Below, one piece after another: positions 26,897 to 41,800 of a stretch of 64,000 nt of DNA (position 1 is its first letter; every line of letters starts with the position of its first letter). The DNA is taken from NCBI GenBank assembly GCA_947623455.1, contig OX392542.1:12407625-12471624 (forward strand). Reading direction: 5' to 3'. The notes below the pieces were generated by a model. It saw only the letters and a program-made list of their open reading frames with translations. It was not told the origin of the DNA and made no database searches. The DNA comes from Mimachlamys varia (Eukaryota; Mollusca; Bivalvia; Pectinida; Pectinidae). Both the position numbers and the translations under genes were made by a program.

Positions 26897-29800
26897 CTAG
26901 AAACAATGCAAACGTTTGTTTAGTCAGCTAGCATTAGTAAACAGTACAATGAACACCTTGATAAAAGTACTGACAATTATCTTATTGTCAGGGATAGACA
27001 ACTTCCAGCTACACATATAACAAGAATTACACGTAATTATATCTCTCGCCTTTTCCGCTTTGCCAATATTGTTGAAGTCCCAAGGTAAAAATTTGTATGA
27101 CAAAATACATACAGCAAGATTATATCTGTAACATAGCCAAGTTTCAATTTAATTACATATCAATAACACTATAAATAGCGGATGCTAATGTAAATTCTCA
27201 AAATTCCCATGTTTTTACCCCTAAATTTTCTGTAAGGTCTTCAGTATGATAATATCAGTAACTACCCTAAGTTTCAATTGAATCTGATATCAGTGACACC
27301 ATAAAAAGTGGACTTTAACACAAATTCTCAAAATTCCCATGTTTTTGCCCCAAAACAGCGGAACCTGAAAATAAATTTCCTCCAAATCTCATTAAGGTGT
27401 TCAGTATGATGATATCAGTAACTACTGTAAGTTTCAATTGAATCTGATATCAGTGACACTATAAAAAGTGGACTTTAATGCAAATTCTCAAAATTCCCAT
27501 GTTTTTGACCAAAAACAGCAAAACCTGTTTATAAATTTCCACCAAATGTCACTAATATGTTCAGTATGATGATGTTAGTAACTTCAAAAAGTTTCAATTC
27601 TGACATCGGATATCTGTAACAATATAAAAAGTGGACTTTAACTCAAATTCTCAAAATTCCCATATTTTTGCCCCAAAACACCAAAACCTGTCACACGATT
27701 TCATTTAAATTGAGGTAAGGTATTAAGTATGATAGTTTGAACAATGTGACCAACTTTCAACTCAATTGGATATCATAACACTGTGAAAAGTGGACTTTAA
27801 CGCAAATGTTTACGATGACGCTGCAGGAAAAGTAACACCTAAGTCTCGCTTTCTCGACTATCATCGAGGCGAGACAAAAATAAAATTCTCCTTAGAATAT
27901 TGATAAATGTAATATGAAAGCTTAACCTAATGATAGAGTAGATAAAAATATGAGTTTTATTTCTTACTGAACTAAAGAAATGTTGCATTTGTCATTTTCT
28001 GTTTAGAACATATATTTAAAGCTTTACAAACTTCCTGTGTTACACATAGGTCTAGATAACATTTATATTCATTTTCAATAAAGCACCGCAACAAATTTAT
28101 TGTGAAAAATAGAAAACAATGATACAGACGGATGCACTATTCCATTGTTCATTGGTCAATGAATGGAATCTCGTTACGGTAATATTTACCTGCATAGGTA
28201 CAAATGGATTAGATTTTGGAGGAGAGGCATCTTTGCCGTCATTGAAGACTTTGTTATCTACTCTCTGATTGGGCGAGAATTTCTGCTGTTGCCTTTGTCC
28301 CGTATTTCCCTGATATTGACCCTGATTGGCTCCTTGGTTGATGTTTCTTTGCTGCCCTCGATTATCATGATAATGGGAGTGGGGTTTTTGCTGCTGTTGA
28401 GTGTATCTGTTATCTTGATACTGATTGGCTGATTGGTTTTGTCTCCCAATCTTTGATTGGTTCCCACTAAAGTTGGGTGGTTGTCCATGATGACCTCTAG
28501 GTTGTTCAATAAATTCTGAATATAAAAAGAAAATAGATTTGGATGCATAAATTCTGGATTTTGCTTCCACAACTAAATTTGATTTTCCTTTCATGAAGCT
28601 TCAAGCGTGCAGAGCAATAGTTTCAGCGAAATTCAACTGACACAGATACAAGGCAAGAAGCACTTGCGTTATCTGATACTGAAAATTTCTAAATATAGTA
28701 ATTTTCATTAATTTGAGCAGACAAATTTGACCGAAATTGTTTTCTCCTATTAAACTATGAATTGAAAGAGGGAATTGTTCATTCTTCCAATATTTTACAA
28801 TGCTTTTCTATCCCTTCACAAGTTTGTGAGAAAAATAGGCCTGCTGCATGTCCTACTGCAGGTTTTCATTAACAATTTTTTAAAAACTGGACTACTTGGA
28901 TCTTCCCATCACATATCTAACATACAAATCACAAACCTTTGGGTGAGACAGGTTTGAAGGCTGAGTTTGGTGAGGAAAACTGAGGGTACTGCATCATTTG
29001 GGTTGGCATCCCACCGAACGCCCTCGGCGCCATCAACGGATGTATGGTTTGGGGAGGCATCTAGGTAAAATACACTCAAGTATTACATAAATAGACTCAG
29101 GTGTCACTTTAATGATAGACTCAGGTGTCACTTTAATGATAGACTCAGGTGTCACTTTAATGATAGACTCAGGTGTCACTTTAATGATAGACTCAGGTGT
29201 CACTTTAATGATAGACTCAGGTGTCACTTTAATGATAGACTCGGGTGTCACTTTAATGATAGACTCGGGTGTCACTTTAATGATTGACTCAGGTGTCACT
29301 TTAATGATAGACTCAGGTGACACTTTAATGATAGACCCAGGTGTCACTTTAATGATAGACTCAGGTGTCACTTTAATGATAGACTCTGGTGTCACTTTAA
29401 TGATAGACTCAGGTGACACTTTAATGATAGACTCAGGTGTCACTTTAATGATAGACTCAGGTGACACTTTAATGATTGACTCAGGTGTCACTTTAATGAT
29501 AGACTCAGGTGTCACTTTAATGATAGACTCAGGTGTCACTTTAATTATTGACTCAGGTGTCACTTTAATGATAGACTCTGGTGTCACTTCAATTAGTACA
29601 CTCAGGTGTAACTTAAACAAACAGAGGCGTCACTTAAATAGACGATCAGTCAGAGGTACATGTATAAATTATCAGATTTTCTCAGTGTTTGAATAATCAT
29701 TACAGCTGTTGAATAACATTTTGTTTATATCACACATGGAATAAACTCTAAACGCATTTTGATTGGCTGACTTTTATGAACTTTGACAGGAATAATGTCA

Positions 29801-32800
29801 CTTTCTAATAGTTTATGATATCACCGATTGCTGACATTGTCACCACTTGGCGGATATATATAGGAGATGATACGTTTTGCGAATATCAGAGTCCGCGGAT
29901 CTCTCAAGCTCTTTTCGACTGAGATTGTGGTAGAAACAAGTCACACGACTCATGGTTATTGAATATGGAATTTATTTCACTCTCGTTAATTCTTTTTTTA
30001 AAGTTACAAAAGACACTCGCTAAATTTAAGCTTGTGTCTTTTGTAACTTTCAAAAACAAATGACTCAAGTGAAATAAATTCCATATCCAAAAACCACTCC
30101 TTGTGTAACCTCTATGTATACTGACAAAACAGCTGTATTCAATCAATTGTAAATCAGGAAAAATGCCATCAATTATATAGAAACTAATTATTTATCAAGA
30201 GCCTTGTACATCTATGTGTTCTGGCAGCAAAATGCCTTACACTTTTAACGAATGTAAATATGTTTCCGAGTTATACAAAGGGATTATGCAGACATTTTCT
30301 AACATCAAACAAGCCATTAAGCTTTCAATTCTAAATTTAATGCAGATTTACTGAAGAGTTTGACGTACAATCCGTTTCGTGCAAAAATTTATCACTTTAA
30401 AGAAACTTAATTCAATCCTAAATACTTACTAAGTGCACAAGGACGACACCTGCCGCACTTTCTGCTGCCTCTTCTTTACTCCTGGTTCGAGACCCCATGA
30501 ACCTGTGTCCGTTAGACAGAGTTACTACACAGGTGAAGGATCCAGGCTGAAATCAAATCAACAACACGTTAGTACTATACTGCAGCGAGGATGGTGTTTC
30601 CTGCACTATGTCTTTCCATTTGGTTTATGGAACATTATAGAAGACAATACAATGAAGGGGTACTATTTTACCATGCACCAGTGAGACGGCAAAACACTAA
30701 GTGCTGTAAGAAAGTGAGATTTCAATTGGTCCAACTCTCAAAATGGACCAATAGATTAGGTTCCTCTGGCCTCAATCAACACCATATCTAGTGTGGGCTG
30801 TAACTATCTGTCAAAATGTCTAGGTCTGGTGTCCGGACCAGAGGAAACAAGCTAATTATGGCCTCATTGTGTGCCGATTGATCGAGAGGCTGTGTTATGA
30901 TAAAAAGAATACTAAAGATGGTATCTGACAAACCTATTTGAAGGATGTTCTGGTATTTTACCTTTTATGGGGTTAGAAACACCAGACTTTAGAACAGTAG
31001 AAGAAAAGGAACCAGTATTTCAAGACTGTTGTTTAGCTTTCAGGGCTTTTCTGTTATATATATATTCCTCATCCAGATATATAAAACATAACTACTTAAT
31101 TACCATTATTCTCTAATGACTTAATTTGTCTACCACTGCATACCAAAATAACAAATGAAATGATTGTTTTTCAATACATTTCTTTTTGTGCTACATTTTG
31201 TTCTCTATCCTATTTAAAATACATACCTTGCTGTCAAAATCGTATTTAGGCTCCTGTAGACCCATCATCTTACACCAGTTAAACAACTCCATCACTGGGT
31301 TCCTGACAACAAAACAAGTAGTACAACTCTTATTACTTCCGAAACTCAAATTGATATGCATTGCACGCCTCTTTATATCATGTTGCATTTGTCAGACAAA
31401 AACATGATATTAACAGGAATGTGACATTAAGAGAAACATGTTTTCCCACTAAATCTAATGCATTTCCAATCTCCATAAGTAAAAGTAAGATATTCAATGT
31501 ACATAAAGATGTGTCAATATATAGATAACATTATTTCAATTAAAAATCATTTTTGGGGATATTTTCTGTGCAACATCTTGTATAAAAATAATTGCGAGTG
31601 ATTTGATTGTGCTATTGACTCTCCTCACATATTAATTCCAAAACAAAGTTTGAACTATCCGCCTATTCAATCTAACCAGAGGTTTATCGTATTCCAGATT
31701 TGTTATTTTTGTACAAATAATCATGACTGACTTGAATGCGCTAATGACTCTCCTCGCGTATTAATGCCAAAAATAAGTTTGAACTATCCGCCTATTCAAT
31801 CTAACCAGAGGTTTATCGTACTCCAGATTTCATTATGATAGCTTATGGGAGAAACTAAGTTCAATGTGTGGTTAAATGCAAAACTTAAATATGGCACATG
31901 TTTCATCTACAAAGACTAATTAGTCCAATTAATTGTCAAATATATTCAAAATCTTAATTGAAATCATGTATGAAGATTCTCTTGATAAAATATAAACATC
32001 AAGCAGGTTTGGTAATGTGTCACATAGTTATAATTTAATTGAACAATTTCAGGTTTAACACAATAATTGTTAATGCCACCGTAGCCAGAAAAGTAATGCC
32101 TTTTGCATTTTGTGGACTCCATCGCAAGTCAGACGAAAATAAAACAATCTTCCAAGCTTCATGTTAATTCTGCCCATCCTGAGAAAGGTTCCCGGTTATG
32201 CTTAAGTTGAGTTTCATGTTAACATGAATACCCAATATACAGATCACCACAAGGCTCTCCTTATATTTTCCTTGTGGTACCTAGTTATCCTACCTTTGTG
32301 CTGGTTTCTGTTGTTGGTTTCCTTGGTGTTGACCTCTGAACTGTGGGGCAATTTGAAGACCAGGCGGGGGTCCTCTGGCCTGGGCCTGATACCGTGGAGA
32401 TTGCTGCCGGGGGCGACTAGTCATCTGATGCTGCATCATGGCAGGGGGTGGAACCTGTAATGGCGGAGGGTAAGGATGCACCAGCCCCGGGGGCAGGGAT
32501 ACATTAGGACTTGTGTAGGCCCCTGTGGGTGGGTTGGACATAGAAGCGTGGCTGGTACTTGTTGATCCCTGGGTCTGGGCATCAGTTCGGTGGGAACCAT
32601 CACCAGGGACATTCTCAGGCTTTCCCTCAGCTGTTGCTGCGTGCTTCGCTGGCTGCATTATACCTTAAACACAAGTATTTGAAAGGCTTTTTTCAATCTG
32701 TAAACTGGTTTAGATGTTTAGGTTCAGGAAGTAAATACAATATTTTAGGATTTTATTACAATCTTTGACCTGTAATGTTACAATAATTATAACAGTCCAA

Positions 32801-35800
32801 AGTGGACCTTTTAAAAAGCTTATCTGTTGAGATAGGTTAACCCTTTCACCCCTCAAGACACATTTGAACACTTCCAATTCAAAGGTTGGAATAGTTCATT
32901 ATGAAATTTCAGGGGTGACTGAGTTAATAATATACAAGCGTTTGTGGAGTTTTACCTCTACAATCAAGAACACATCACCAGATATTTTTGCTGGTGTAAT
33001 GCAGAGTGATCCCCCTTGATGACCATAATGTACTGACTGTAGATTGTGTACTGTCCATGTATACATGTATAAGCATGAGTTATATACAGCAATGTACAGG
33101 TGAACTTGTACCATGTACATTTGGTCCGTACATTTGATATCATCAGACTCAAATGTGTGAAGATAACACACAATTATTGATCTATAGATAAGATCTCACT
33201 TGTGTAGAGTAAAAGTAGACTAGTTTAACTGTATTGATAGAGGCTATTCAATGGTTTCCCAATAAATATTAAATATATTTCACTCATATGGCAGATTTTT
33301 AAAATATTTTACTCGTGCGTTTAATTTCCCTACTCTATATGATGTGATTCTAGAATAACGGAAAAAAAGTACACAAATAGTGCGCAATGATATCGGACAG
33401 AAATTTATATCATCACTAGTATTTTACCGAGTTGATATTTTCTGATATTTCACTGGAAAAATGTAATAAAATTGGATTATCTTTATATATAGATACAACT
33501 ATAGTTATCTGAATGGATAAAATTACACTCATCTGTACATGTGTGGATACAATTATGGAATTGCTCCCAAAATTTGACAGCACCAGTTTGTCTACACTAC
33601 TGGAATTACTTCTTTGCCCTTTATAAAATTTTAAGTAATTTGTATCATATAAATATCCATTTGTAAGGACCAAGTGTTATTTTGAAAACTACTGTTTATA
33701 TCACTTCTTTGATTCATGTGGATACAGTTATATATACAGTTTGTATAATTATGATAGTGTGGATTCAATAAGACCTACCTGTGTGGCTGAAAATACGGAG
33801 AAGACTGGAAACAATTTTGGAAAATATCTCTTAGAAATACACTTTTTTTATGTGTGTTTTCAGTCCTTACCATCAAACAATTCCTGAACAGACATCTGCC
33901 TTCCATAATTTTTAGCACTAGGTGGCGCCGTTGTGTCAGCTGTCTGTTGTTTCACAGGTCCAGGTTCCAATGATGTCGCCATGGAACCAATGTTCAACAT
34001 TTGTTTGATTTCAGCCTACAGAGACAACAGGAACAGGTGACTGATGAAGATTAAATATGGACAACGCATAAGCTATAACTGCAACATGGCTACGTCATGA
34101 AAAATCTAAGATGGCAACCGATTATGTTGGTCACGTTGAGGTTCATATCCGGCAATAAGCCCAGCCCCCACTTTTGACTTTATTTAATGCCCTGGCCCCC
34201 TTGGGCATATTGCCGGAGACACACGGTACATGTAAGAAAGTGTATTTCTAACTTACGTACCATTAAAACAAATATTTCAAAGTAAACACACTACAATACA
34301 ACACTGATCAGTGATGCAGATTAGCAGGGGCCCAGTAGCCAATGGCCACTAAAAATTTGTTTGGCCCCAAGATTTTCGGAAATTTTGCCATTTATTACTA
34401 CTGCAACTTCTCTTTTGAAATTATCTGGGCCCCAAGCTCAAAACAGTTAATTTTTATCTCTGTACATGGCAACAAGAGTCTAGGATAAAATATTGTAGAG
34501 TATATAATATATAGCCTAATCTTGACTAGATTTCATGTTACAATTTAAATAGAACTTCACTTGTGAAATGATGTGTAGAATTATTACACCTGAATGGACT
34601 GGTTTCTTAAATAATTATGAAACATTTTTTTTCCAAAGAAATTTGACAATGCTACATTCTCTGGAATTGAATTTAATGTATTTCTACACTTTCTGTGTAT
34701 TATGGTTTGAATTCAATGTGACAGTTAGGTAACCTGGATATTATATCTGGGATGTCTCGTCTCCACACTGTCAATAATATCATGTCACACAATATCTGTC
34801 TGTGTGGTGCCAATCTCTGCTGGTCTATCAACAGAGGTCAGCAGATCCCTGATCACTGATATAGTTCTAAATCAATTAGTACTAGGGATACAGCTATAGC
34901 CACACAACAATGTTTCCAATTCTTTTTGCAATGACACATAATACCGACAATAATATTTAACTCAAAAACATCTTAAATATTTAATTATTTAACTCAAAAA
35001 CATCTTCAATGTTATTTAACTCGAAAACATCTTCAATATTATTTAACTTGAAAACATCTCCAATATCATTTAACTCGAAAACATCTTCAATATTATTTAC
35101 TGAAACAAAGTACAATGTATGTAGAGGACATGGTTCCAAGACTTTTTCACCCATGTTTGGGTTCATAAGATCACTGACATTTTCACCCTGGTATATGGAG
35201 TCATAGTTAAGTTTCCCTATATACGTATGTACAGTAAATTGGGTGCCTAATAAACTGATAAATGCCTAAATGGATGAAAGCACTAGCAGCTCTGACTTGT
35301 TGATTTTTAATCTGCTGATCACATGACCACTAATTGATTTATTTCTTAATTATTTATAGATTTCCAAATTTATCATGTGATTTTTCTTTGTGTTATGCAC
35401 TGTAATATATGTGCAGCATGCCTATTTACAATAACTATATGTATTGTATTATAAACATAATATATTATTATGGCATTTACTCACCAGCATAAGCGTGTAG
35501 CCCCACCCTCCAATATACTGTACCCTATGGAAAGATCTAGACTTATTAAGTTTAGCCCTGTTACCACTACAAACCATAATAAACTGATCCAGATCAATGT
35601 TTGGTAGAGATGATTTAAGTTAAATAGGGGTGAAAAGAATAACAAAACTAACTTTATAAACAAAAACAACTCACATCAGCGTCCCTGGATGGACTTTTAC
35701 TTTTGCTGCGAATGACAATTGACCCGTCCTCCATAGCAACAGTAGAATCGTGACTGGAGATCTCAAGAGATTTGATCATGGCACTGAACTGATCATTGTC

Positions 35801-38800
35801 CGCACTCTGTTGCACTTTGCTTGCTTGACTAAACAGACTCTCCAAACTAAGTTTGGAGCCCTCATTGTCCGTCGCTAGAGTCACTAGGGGCTGTTCCGAC
35901 CCCTCATTGTCGGCCGCGAGAGTCACTAAGGGCGGCTGTGATTCCTCATTGTCTGTTGCTAGAGTCACTAGGGGTTTTTCACTTTCTGCACAAGGCACTG
36001 ACGGCTTTGGCAGTTTGTCCAGGGCAGCTGCAGCCACACTAAGGGGTGTTCCTGCTGTTGACGTTTGATCCATGGTCCCAGATTTTAATTCTTGCCACAT
36101 ATTAAGGAAATCTGAGTTCTGGGGTTCCACAAAAGCCTGTCCAAGGAGATTATGATATATTGCTACTGAACACTGGTGGACAGTATTTTACGATTCATCA
36201 CATTGTCCTTCAAAACTTAAGTTTACACCAAACACATTCATGAGAATTCTTCAACTCAGGTTACCAAACAGTATAAACCAGTCACTCAAAAAGTCTTCTT
36301 ACCAAGAAACCCGCAATTACCAACCCAGTCAAGTTTTAGTGACTGGTCATGGAGAGAATTCAGATTGTACCGAGTACATCACTAATATCACGTGATAGAA
36401 CAATCCAAACATATCAGCCGAGAGACCTATTATATATAAATCAGTGCTCGCTACAATGTATAATTGTTTATAGCTAGTAAGGAGTAGCCCCTGTAAACAA
36501 GGGATATTCTGTAATTGGTTTCTGGTATTTCTGACCGAGTAGTAGTACTGGCTTATTTTTGACATAAATTTATTTAGTAAACTTGGTATCAGGATTCAAG
36601 AATACAATCCACTGGATTTTTGTATCAATTTTTGTTAATATTTAATAACAAGAAAATATTATTTAATTAAAAAACAACAAAATTACAACTCAAGTGAACA
36701 ATTAAATAAAGTGTTGGTAATTAAGTAATATTTTGAACAACAGAGTAGTTTCTTTACGATAAATCAAACGACTCACCTTTCCTGTCTGACCTTTGGCCCC
36801 TTCCCGCTTGCCAGGTGTGGATTTACCAGACTGGCTGACCTTAGGAGTAACAAACTTCGGGGATGATGCTCCTCCTTCTTGGTTAAAGCTTTTCCAGTTT
36901 AAGTCTGACTGCTTTTCCATCTGTAACAATCAGATCAAATAGATTGTACTAACCACATTTGTATGTAAATTTACATGTAACATAACAACTTGGGTGGGTG
37001 AAGTGTCTCATACTGCGCTATAGACTGAAGTCACAACAGACAAATTGAGTATCTGCAGCAGTGTGTCTGTAATGATGTATCGCTCTATTTCTCTATCCTC
37101 GCCCATCTCAATACCACACAAGTGTATTTTACACACTTCAGAGCTTAACAGCAGAGATCTGACCAGGCAAGGGAGAATTAACAGCAGAGATCTGACCAGG
37201 CAAGGGAAAATTATTAAGTGTTTTCCAGGAATAAATACAGAACTGGAGCATACTTTTTGAACCCCTCATCCCTTACATTTATTTTTCAGTGATGAAGTCC
37301 TCTCCAAATATCCTATCTGCAGAAGCCGGAAGATAAGATAAGATGAAGGTCAACAGATACCTGTCCTAGAGGCTGCTTTGATCACCAAATTGAAAACATT
37401 ATGCTGCATGTACATGTTCTGGAGCAAATCTACAATCGAGAGCAGGCTGTTGTTTTTTCCTCCCTCCTGCAGCTATCTGGCTGCCTTTTAAGACACCTGT
37501 AATCTTTGGCCTAGTGTTCATTCTATCCCTCTCCAGGCCCTGGTTTCATCAACATTCCTTAACTTAAAGAAACTCCTTACCTTAAAAATCTCCATAGGAA
37601 AGCATTACAGAATTTAAGGAAAGTTCCTTAACTAAGGATTTCCCCCTTAAATTCTGTAATACTTTCCTATGGAGATTTTTAAGTTAAGGAGTTTCCTTAA
37701 GATAAGGAACGTTGATGAAACCATGGCCAGCTGTCCAACCTTTTCACATTAATCTTTATAATGGCTGTTGTCTTTACCTCCCTTCTCCTGTAGTTGACTG
37801 ACCTTACCTAAACCTGTGCTGCTACAGTCATGTAGCTTCTGATTTTTCTTTTAATTCTCTCTCCCTGTAACTATCATGCGTGTTCACACCTACCTGTGGG
37901 TGCTGGCTGTTGTCTTTACTTCCCCCCTGTAACTATCATGCATGTTCACACCTACCTGTGAGTGCTAGCTGTTGTCTTTCCTTCCCTCCTGTATTTTGGT
38001 TTGGTTTGGTTTATTTTGTTTTACATCCTATTAACAGCTAGGGTCATTTAAGGATATGCCAGGTTTTGGAGGCGGAAAGCCGGAGTACCCGGAGAAAAAC
38101 CACCGAACTACGGTCGGTACCTGGCAACTGCCACACGTGGGATTCAAAATCGCAACCCAGGTGTGGAGGACTAGTGGTATAATGTCAAGACACCATAACC
38201 ACTTGGCCACCGCAGCCCCTCCAGTAACTATCATTCATGTGCACACCTACCTGTGGGTGCTGGCTGTTGTCTTTACTTACCCCCTGTAACTATCATGCAC
38301 ATTCACACCTACCTGTGAGTGCTGGCTGTCCTCTTTACTTTCCCCTGTAACTATCATGCACATTCACACCTACCTGTGAGTGCTGGCTGTTGTCTTTACT
38401 TCCCTCCTGTAACTATCATGCACGTTCACACCTACCTGTGGGTGCTGGCTGTTGTCTTTACTTCCCTCCCTTCTGTAGTTGTCCTGCATGCTTGCACTTC
38501 CCCTAAAGTCTTGTCTATCCTTTGCTGTTCTCCAGTTATTATCCTGATCTGCACGTGAGTTCTGATACTGTTTCTCTCCTTTTGTATAAGACCTATTGTC
38601 ATTGTAATTAACCTGGTCACTATGACGATTGTCACTTCTACCTCCCTGACTAGCTGCTGCATAAGACATGTTGTTTGATCCAGGTCGAAGATCATGCTGC
38701 CTGTTGTTAGAGAACTGCTGATTGGCTGAATTTTTATATCTGTTGTTGTTAGGAAACTGCTGATTGGCTGAGTTCTGATATCTGTTGTTGTTAGAGAATT

Positions 38801-41800
38801 GCTGATTGGCTGAGTTCTGATATCTGTTAAGTGCCTGCTGGTTAGCTGCTGCCTTTCCAGTTTTTTTCTCATTCTTTCTTACTCCATGAGATAAGTTAAT
38901 CATCGCTGCCTTTGGCATTCTGTAGCCTCGACCTGGTGAACACCTGGCGGGGACAGAATATCATAAAAAATGTGACAACTAACTACACACTTTAATGATA
39001 TATCACAGCTCAAACAAGAGCTGTCCCAGGGAGGACTCTGTGTACTGCTTTTGTATCATCCCGATAACTGACGCCATTAAATGGATATGGAACTCCTTAA
39101 GAACTCTCATTGGAAAAATCAGCACTGTTTAGTGTTGCAATTATTAAATACTAGGAAACTTAATCCAAAACCTTCACCTAGATTTCTGGTGAAAGAAGTC
39201 AATCCAAAGTAGACAAAATTAGAACTTTTCCCAAAAATAATTCCAAATTTGACTCTGTGAAATGTATGTTGAACCCTGTAAGTATTCTCATTGCGAAAAC
39301 TAGTGTCTATCTGTTTGTTTGTATAAAGTTTGGGGGAAAGATCTTATGCAGGCTTATATGGAGTTACTTACAAACCATAACAATATTTTAGTTGTTGTTC
39401 CTCAATAGCTTTATGCACGATTCACATTAAATTTCAGTGCAGATTCATAATCATGGTAAGTTCTTACATGAATAAAGGCTCCTTTTTCTTTTTCATAAAA
39501 TTAATTTTCAAAAAAAATTAAATTCTTTTTCTTCTAAATATCTTACAGAAATGTTCTCAAATAATTGTACTTATCTTATGAAACCATTAAAGTTTACCTT
39601 AGTGTGATTCCCCCTGGGAATTCTTCATCAAACACAATGTCGTATATAGTGTCCATCTCCTTCTCCTCAATATGGACGCCGGTGACAGTGCCCCTCAGAC
39701 CGAACGGTACTGGATATCCTTTGCGTACATTGGCTATGCGATCAAACAGGTAGAACTCCACAGTCTGGTCCGGTACCATGTTCCCTTGCCCAACCATTGG
39801 CTGAAAATAAGGCAAATATTTGGATTATAGATGGATTATGGATTTTAGCTATAGATTTTTAAGTAAACGATAATAAGTCAATACATTTTTTTATTTTTCT
39901 ATCTTTACAATGAATATTATATCATGATATATATTATGAAGTATATCTACCGGTAAGATTTGATTTAATACAATATATTTTACTTCAAAATATAGGTAAC
40001 TTCTACATATACTTGGACAGCATGTAACTTTTCTTTGAACAAAGTCAATTTTAATTGAACAACAGTAATTGAACAACAGTTAACTTTATCTCATGATCAA
40101 ACAACAGAAGTGTTTATCTCAAACAACACTTAGTTTTACCTTGAACAACAAGTGTGGCTTCACTTGCATCTTCACTCGGCGCTGTTTCCGTTTGTTGACT
40201 TCCTGACAACAAAATTGTTGAAGCATTTTAGAAATTAGTTTATGTTCAAAAACAGATAAAAAATTCCAAGATATCTTGCAAAAAGTGTTAGAAATAAGAA
40301 TCTGGTCACAAGGGTTATACATCTAAAGGCCCAATATACGTAAATTTCGGCAAAACTTGAAGCGAAAATTAGCTTATTATATTTATAGATTTAGTAAAGA
40401 TTAACTGATATCAGCAATATTCCAGATGAATTATTTCACTGTTACCGGTACAGCAGCAGTTGAAACATGCTATTTGTAAACACGCGTCCATTTCGAACCG
40501 TCTTCTACCTTCGGTTTGTTGTTAAAGTGGGCCCCACCTGAATTATTTTCAATTCTTTGGATTTTTTTGTCAAGAGTTTTCTGTTAGTTACTGCTCAGGT
40601 TTACTTCGTTTTAGGCTTATTTTTGCATGGTTATCAACTGGACTTTTTTTCAGAATTTTTCAGAATCACAAAAATTTCCCTGAAGTTACGTATATTGGAC
40701 CTTTAAGAAATTTTATTCCATGGGTTAGACATTGAAGATATCTGATCACAAGGGTTAGATTTTCAAGATATCTGATCCCAAGGGTTAGACATTCAAGATA
40801 TCTGATCCCAAGGGTTAGGAATTTAAGATATCTGATCCCAAGGGTTGACATTCCTTTAGCATATGCTCAATAATGAAAATGTTTTTTTTCTTTCAACATT
40901 TCAATACTATGTTTGAAACAAAAACTTTGTTCAGCAAGTATAATGTTTTCCCTTCGATTTGTACATGACCAAAATGTGACATATTTATAATTGAACGTGG
41001 TCATGCAGCTGGCACATTGTATACAACACCGGTCTTTCATCAAGTCCTTCACTATAGGTCCATGACAACAGGTGAACTGATGCTAAAGATACTTAACGAC
41101 CTATACACAGTACCAGCATACTGGAATATGACAATATATTTTTTTTACTTACAATAACCTTCTGCACTTCCTGCTCAATGGCACTGATGACTCCCTGGTC
41201 TAGAATTTCGGCCCCAGCCTTCATCGTCTTCACACCATTACAAGGAAGTCCCTTGACAAAGTCTGTCATCTTCTTCAAGCTGTATGGACTACAGACAAAA
41301 TAGTAATGATTGAGCAGGAGGTAAAACAGTACACACCACCTAGACTCTACGCCGCAAAAATCTACACTGCCTTATAAAGCTTCTTTATAGAACTCAGCTT
41401 TAAACCAGATGTTTCTCTTCTAACATACATTTTGTACAATGAGTGTACATCTTCTTTCACACATAGTTTTCACATTCACTATATACACAAAAGTAGTAGA
41501 GCTAATTTATGCTAATCAGCTGAAGTGAATGGTTTAATGTACTGTCTAAAAAAAACTAGTAAATGTACTAAATTTATTGGTAACTCACAAACGATAAATT
41601 TGATTCTGCCTCTACCAATGACTTTTAAGACAACAAGACTACATTTCGCTTTTAATGTAATGTAATTTAAGAAGTTTATTATTCATGGACACATACATTG
41701 TTGCAGACAAATAAATTCCCAACTTAACATGCAACTTTACCTTCCCTCCTTAAAAAGGTCTGTCTCATAGAAGTTATCTCCCCTGCCTCCATCTTTAGAA

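Noticed and set aside
29033..29620. 195-codon frame of TPESIIKV repeats
   Set aside because: It comes from the 24-bp intronic minisatellite. An equally long frame exists on the other strand.
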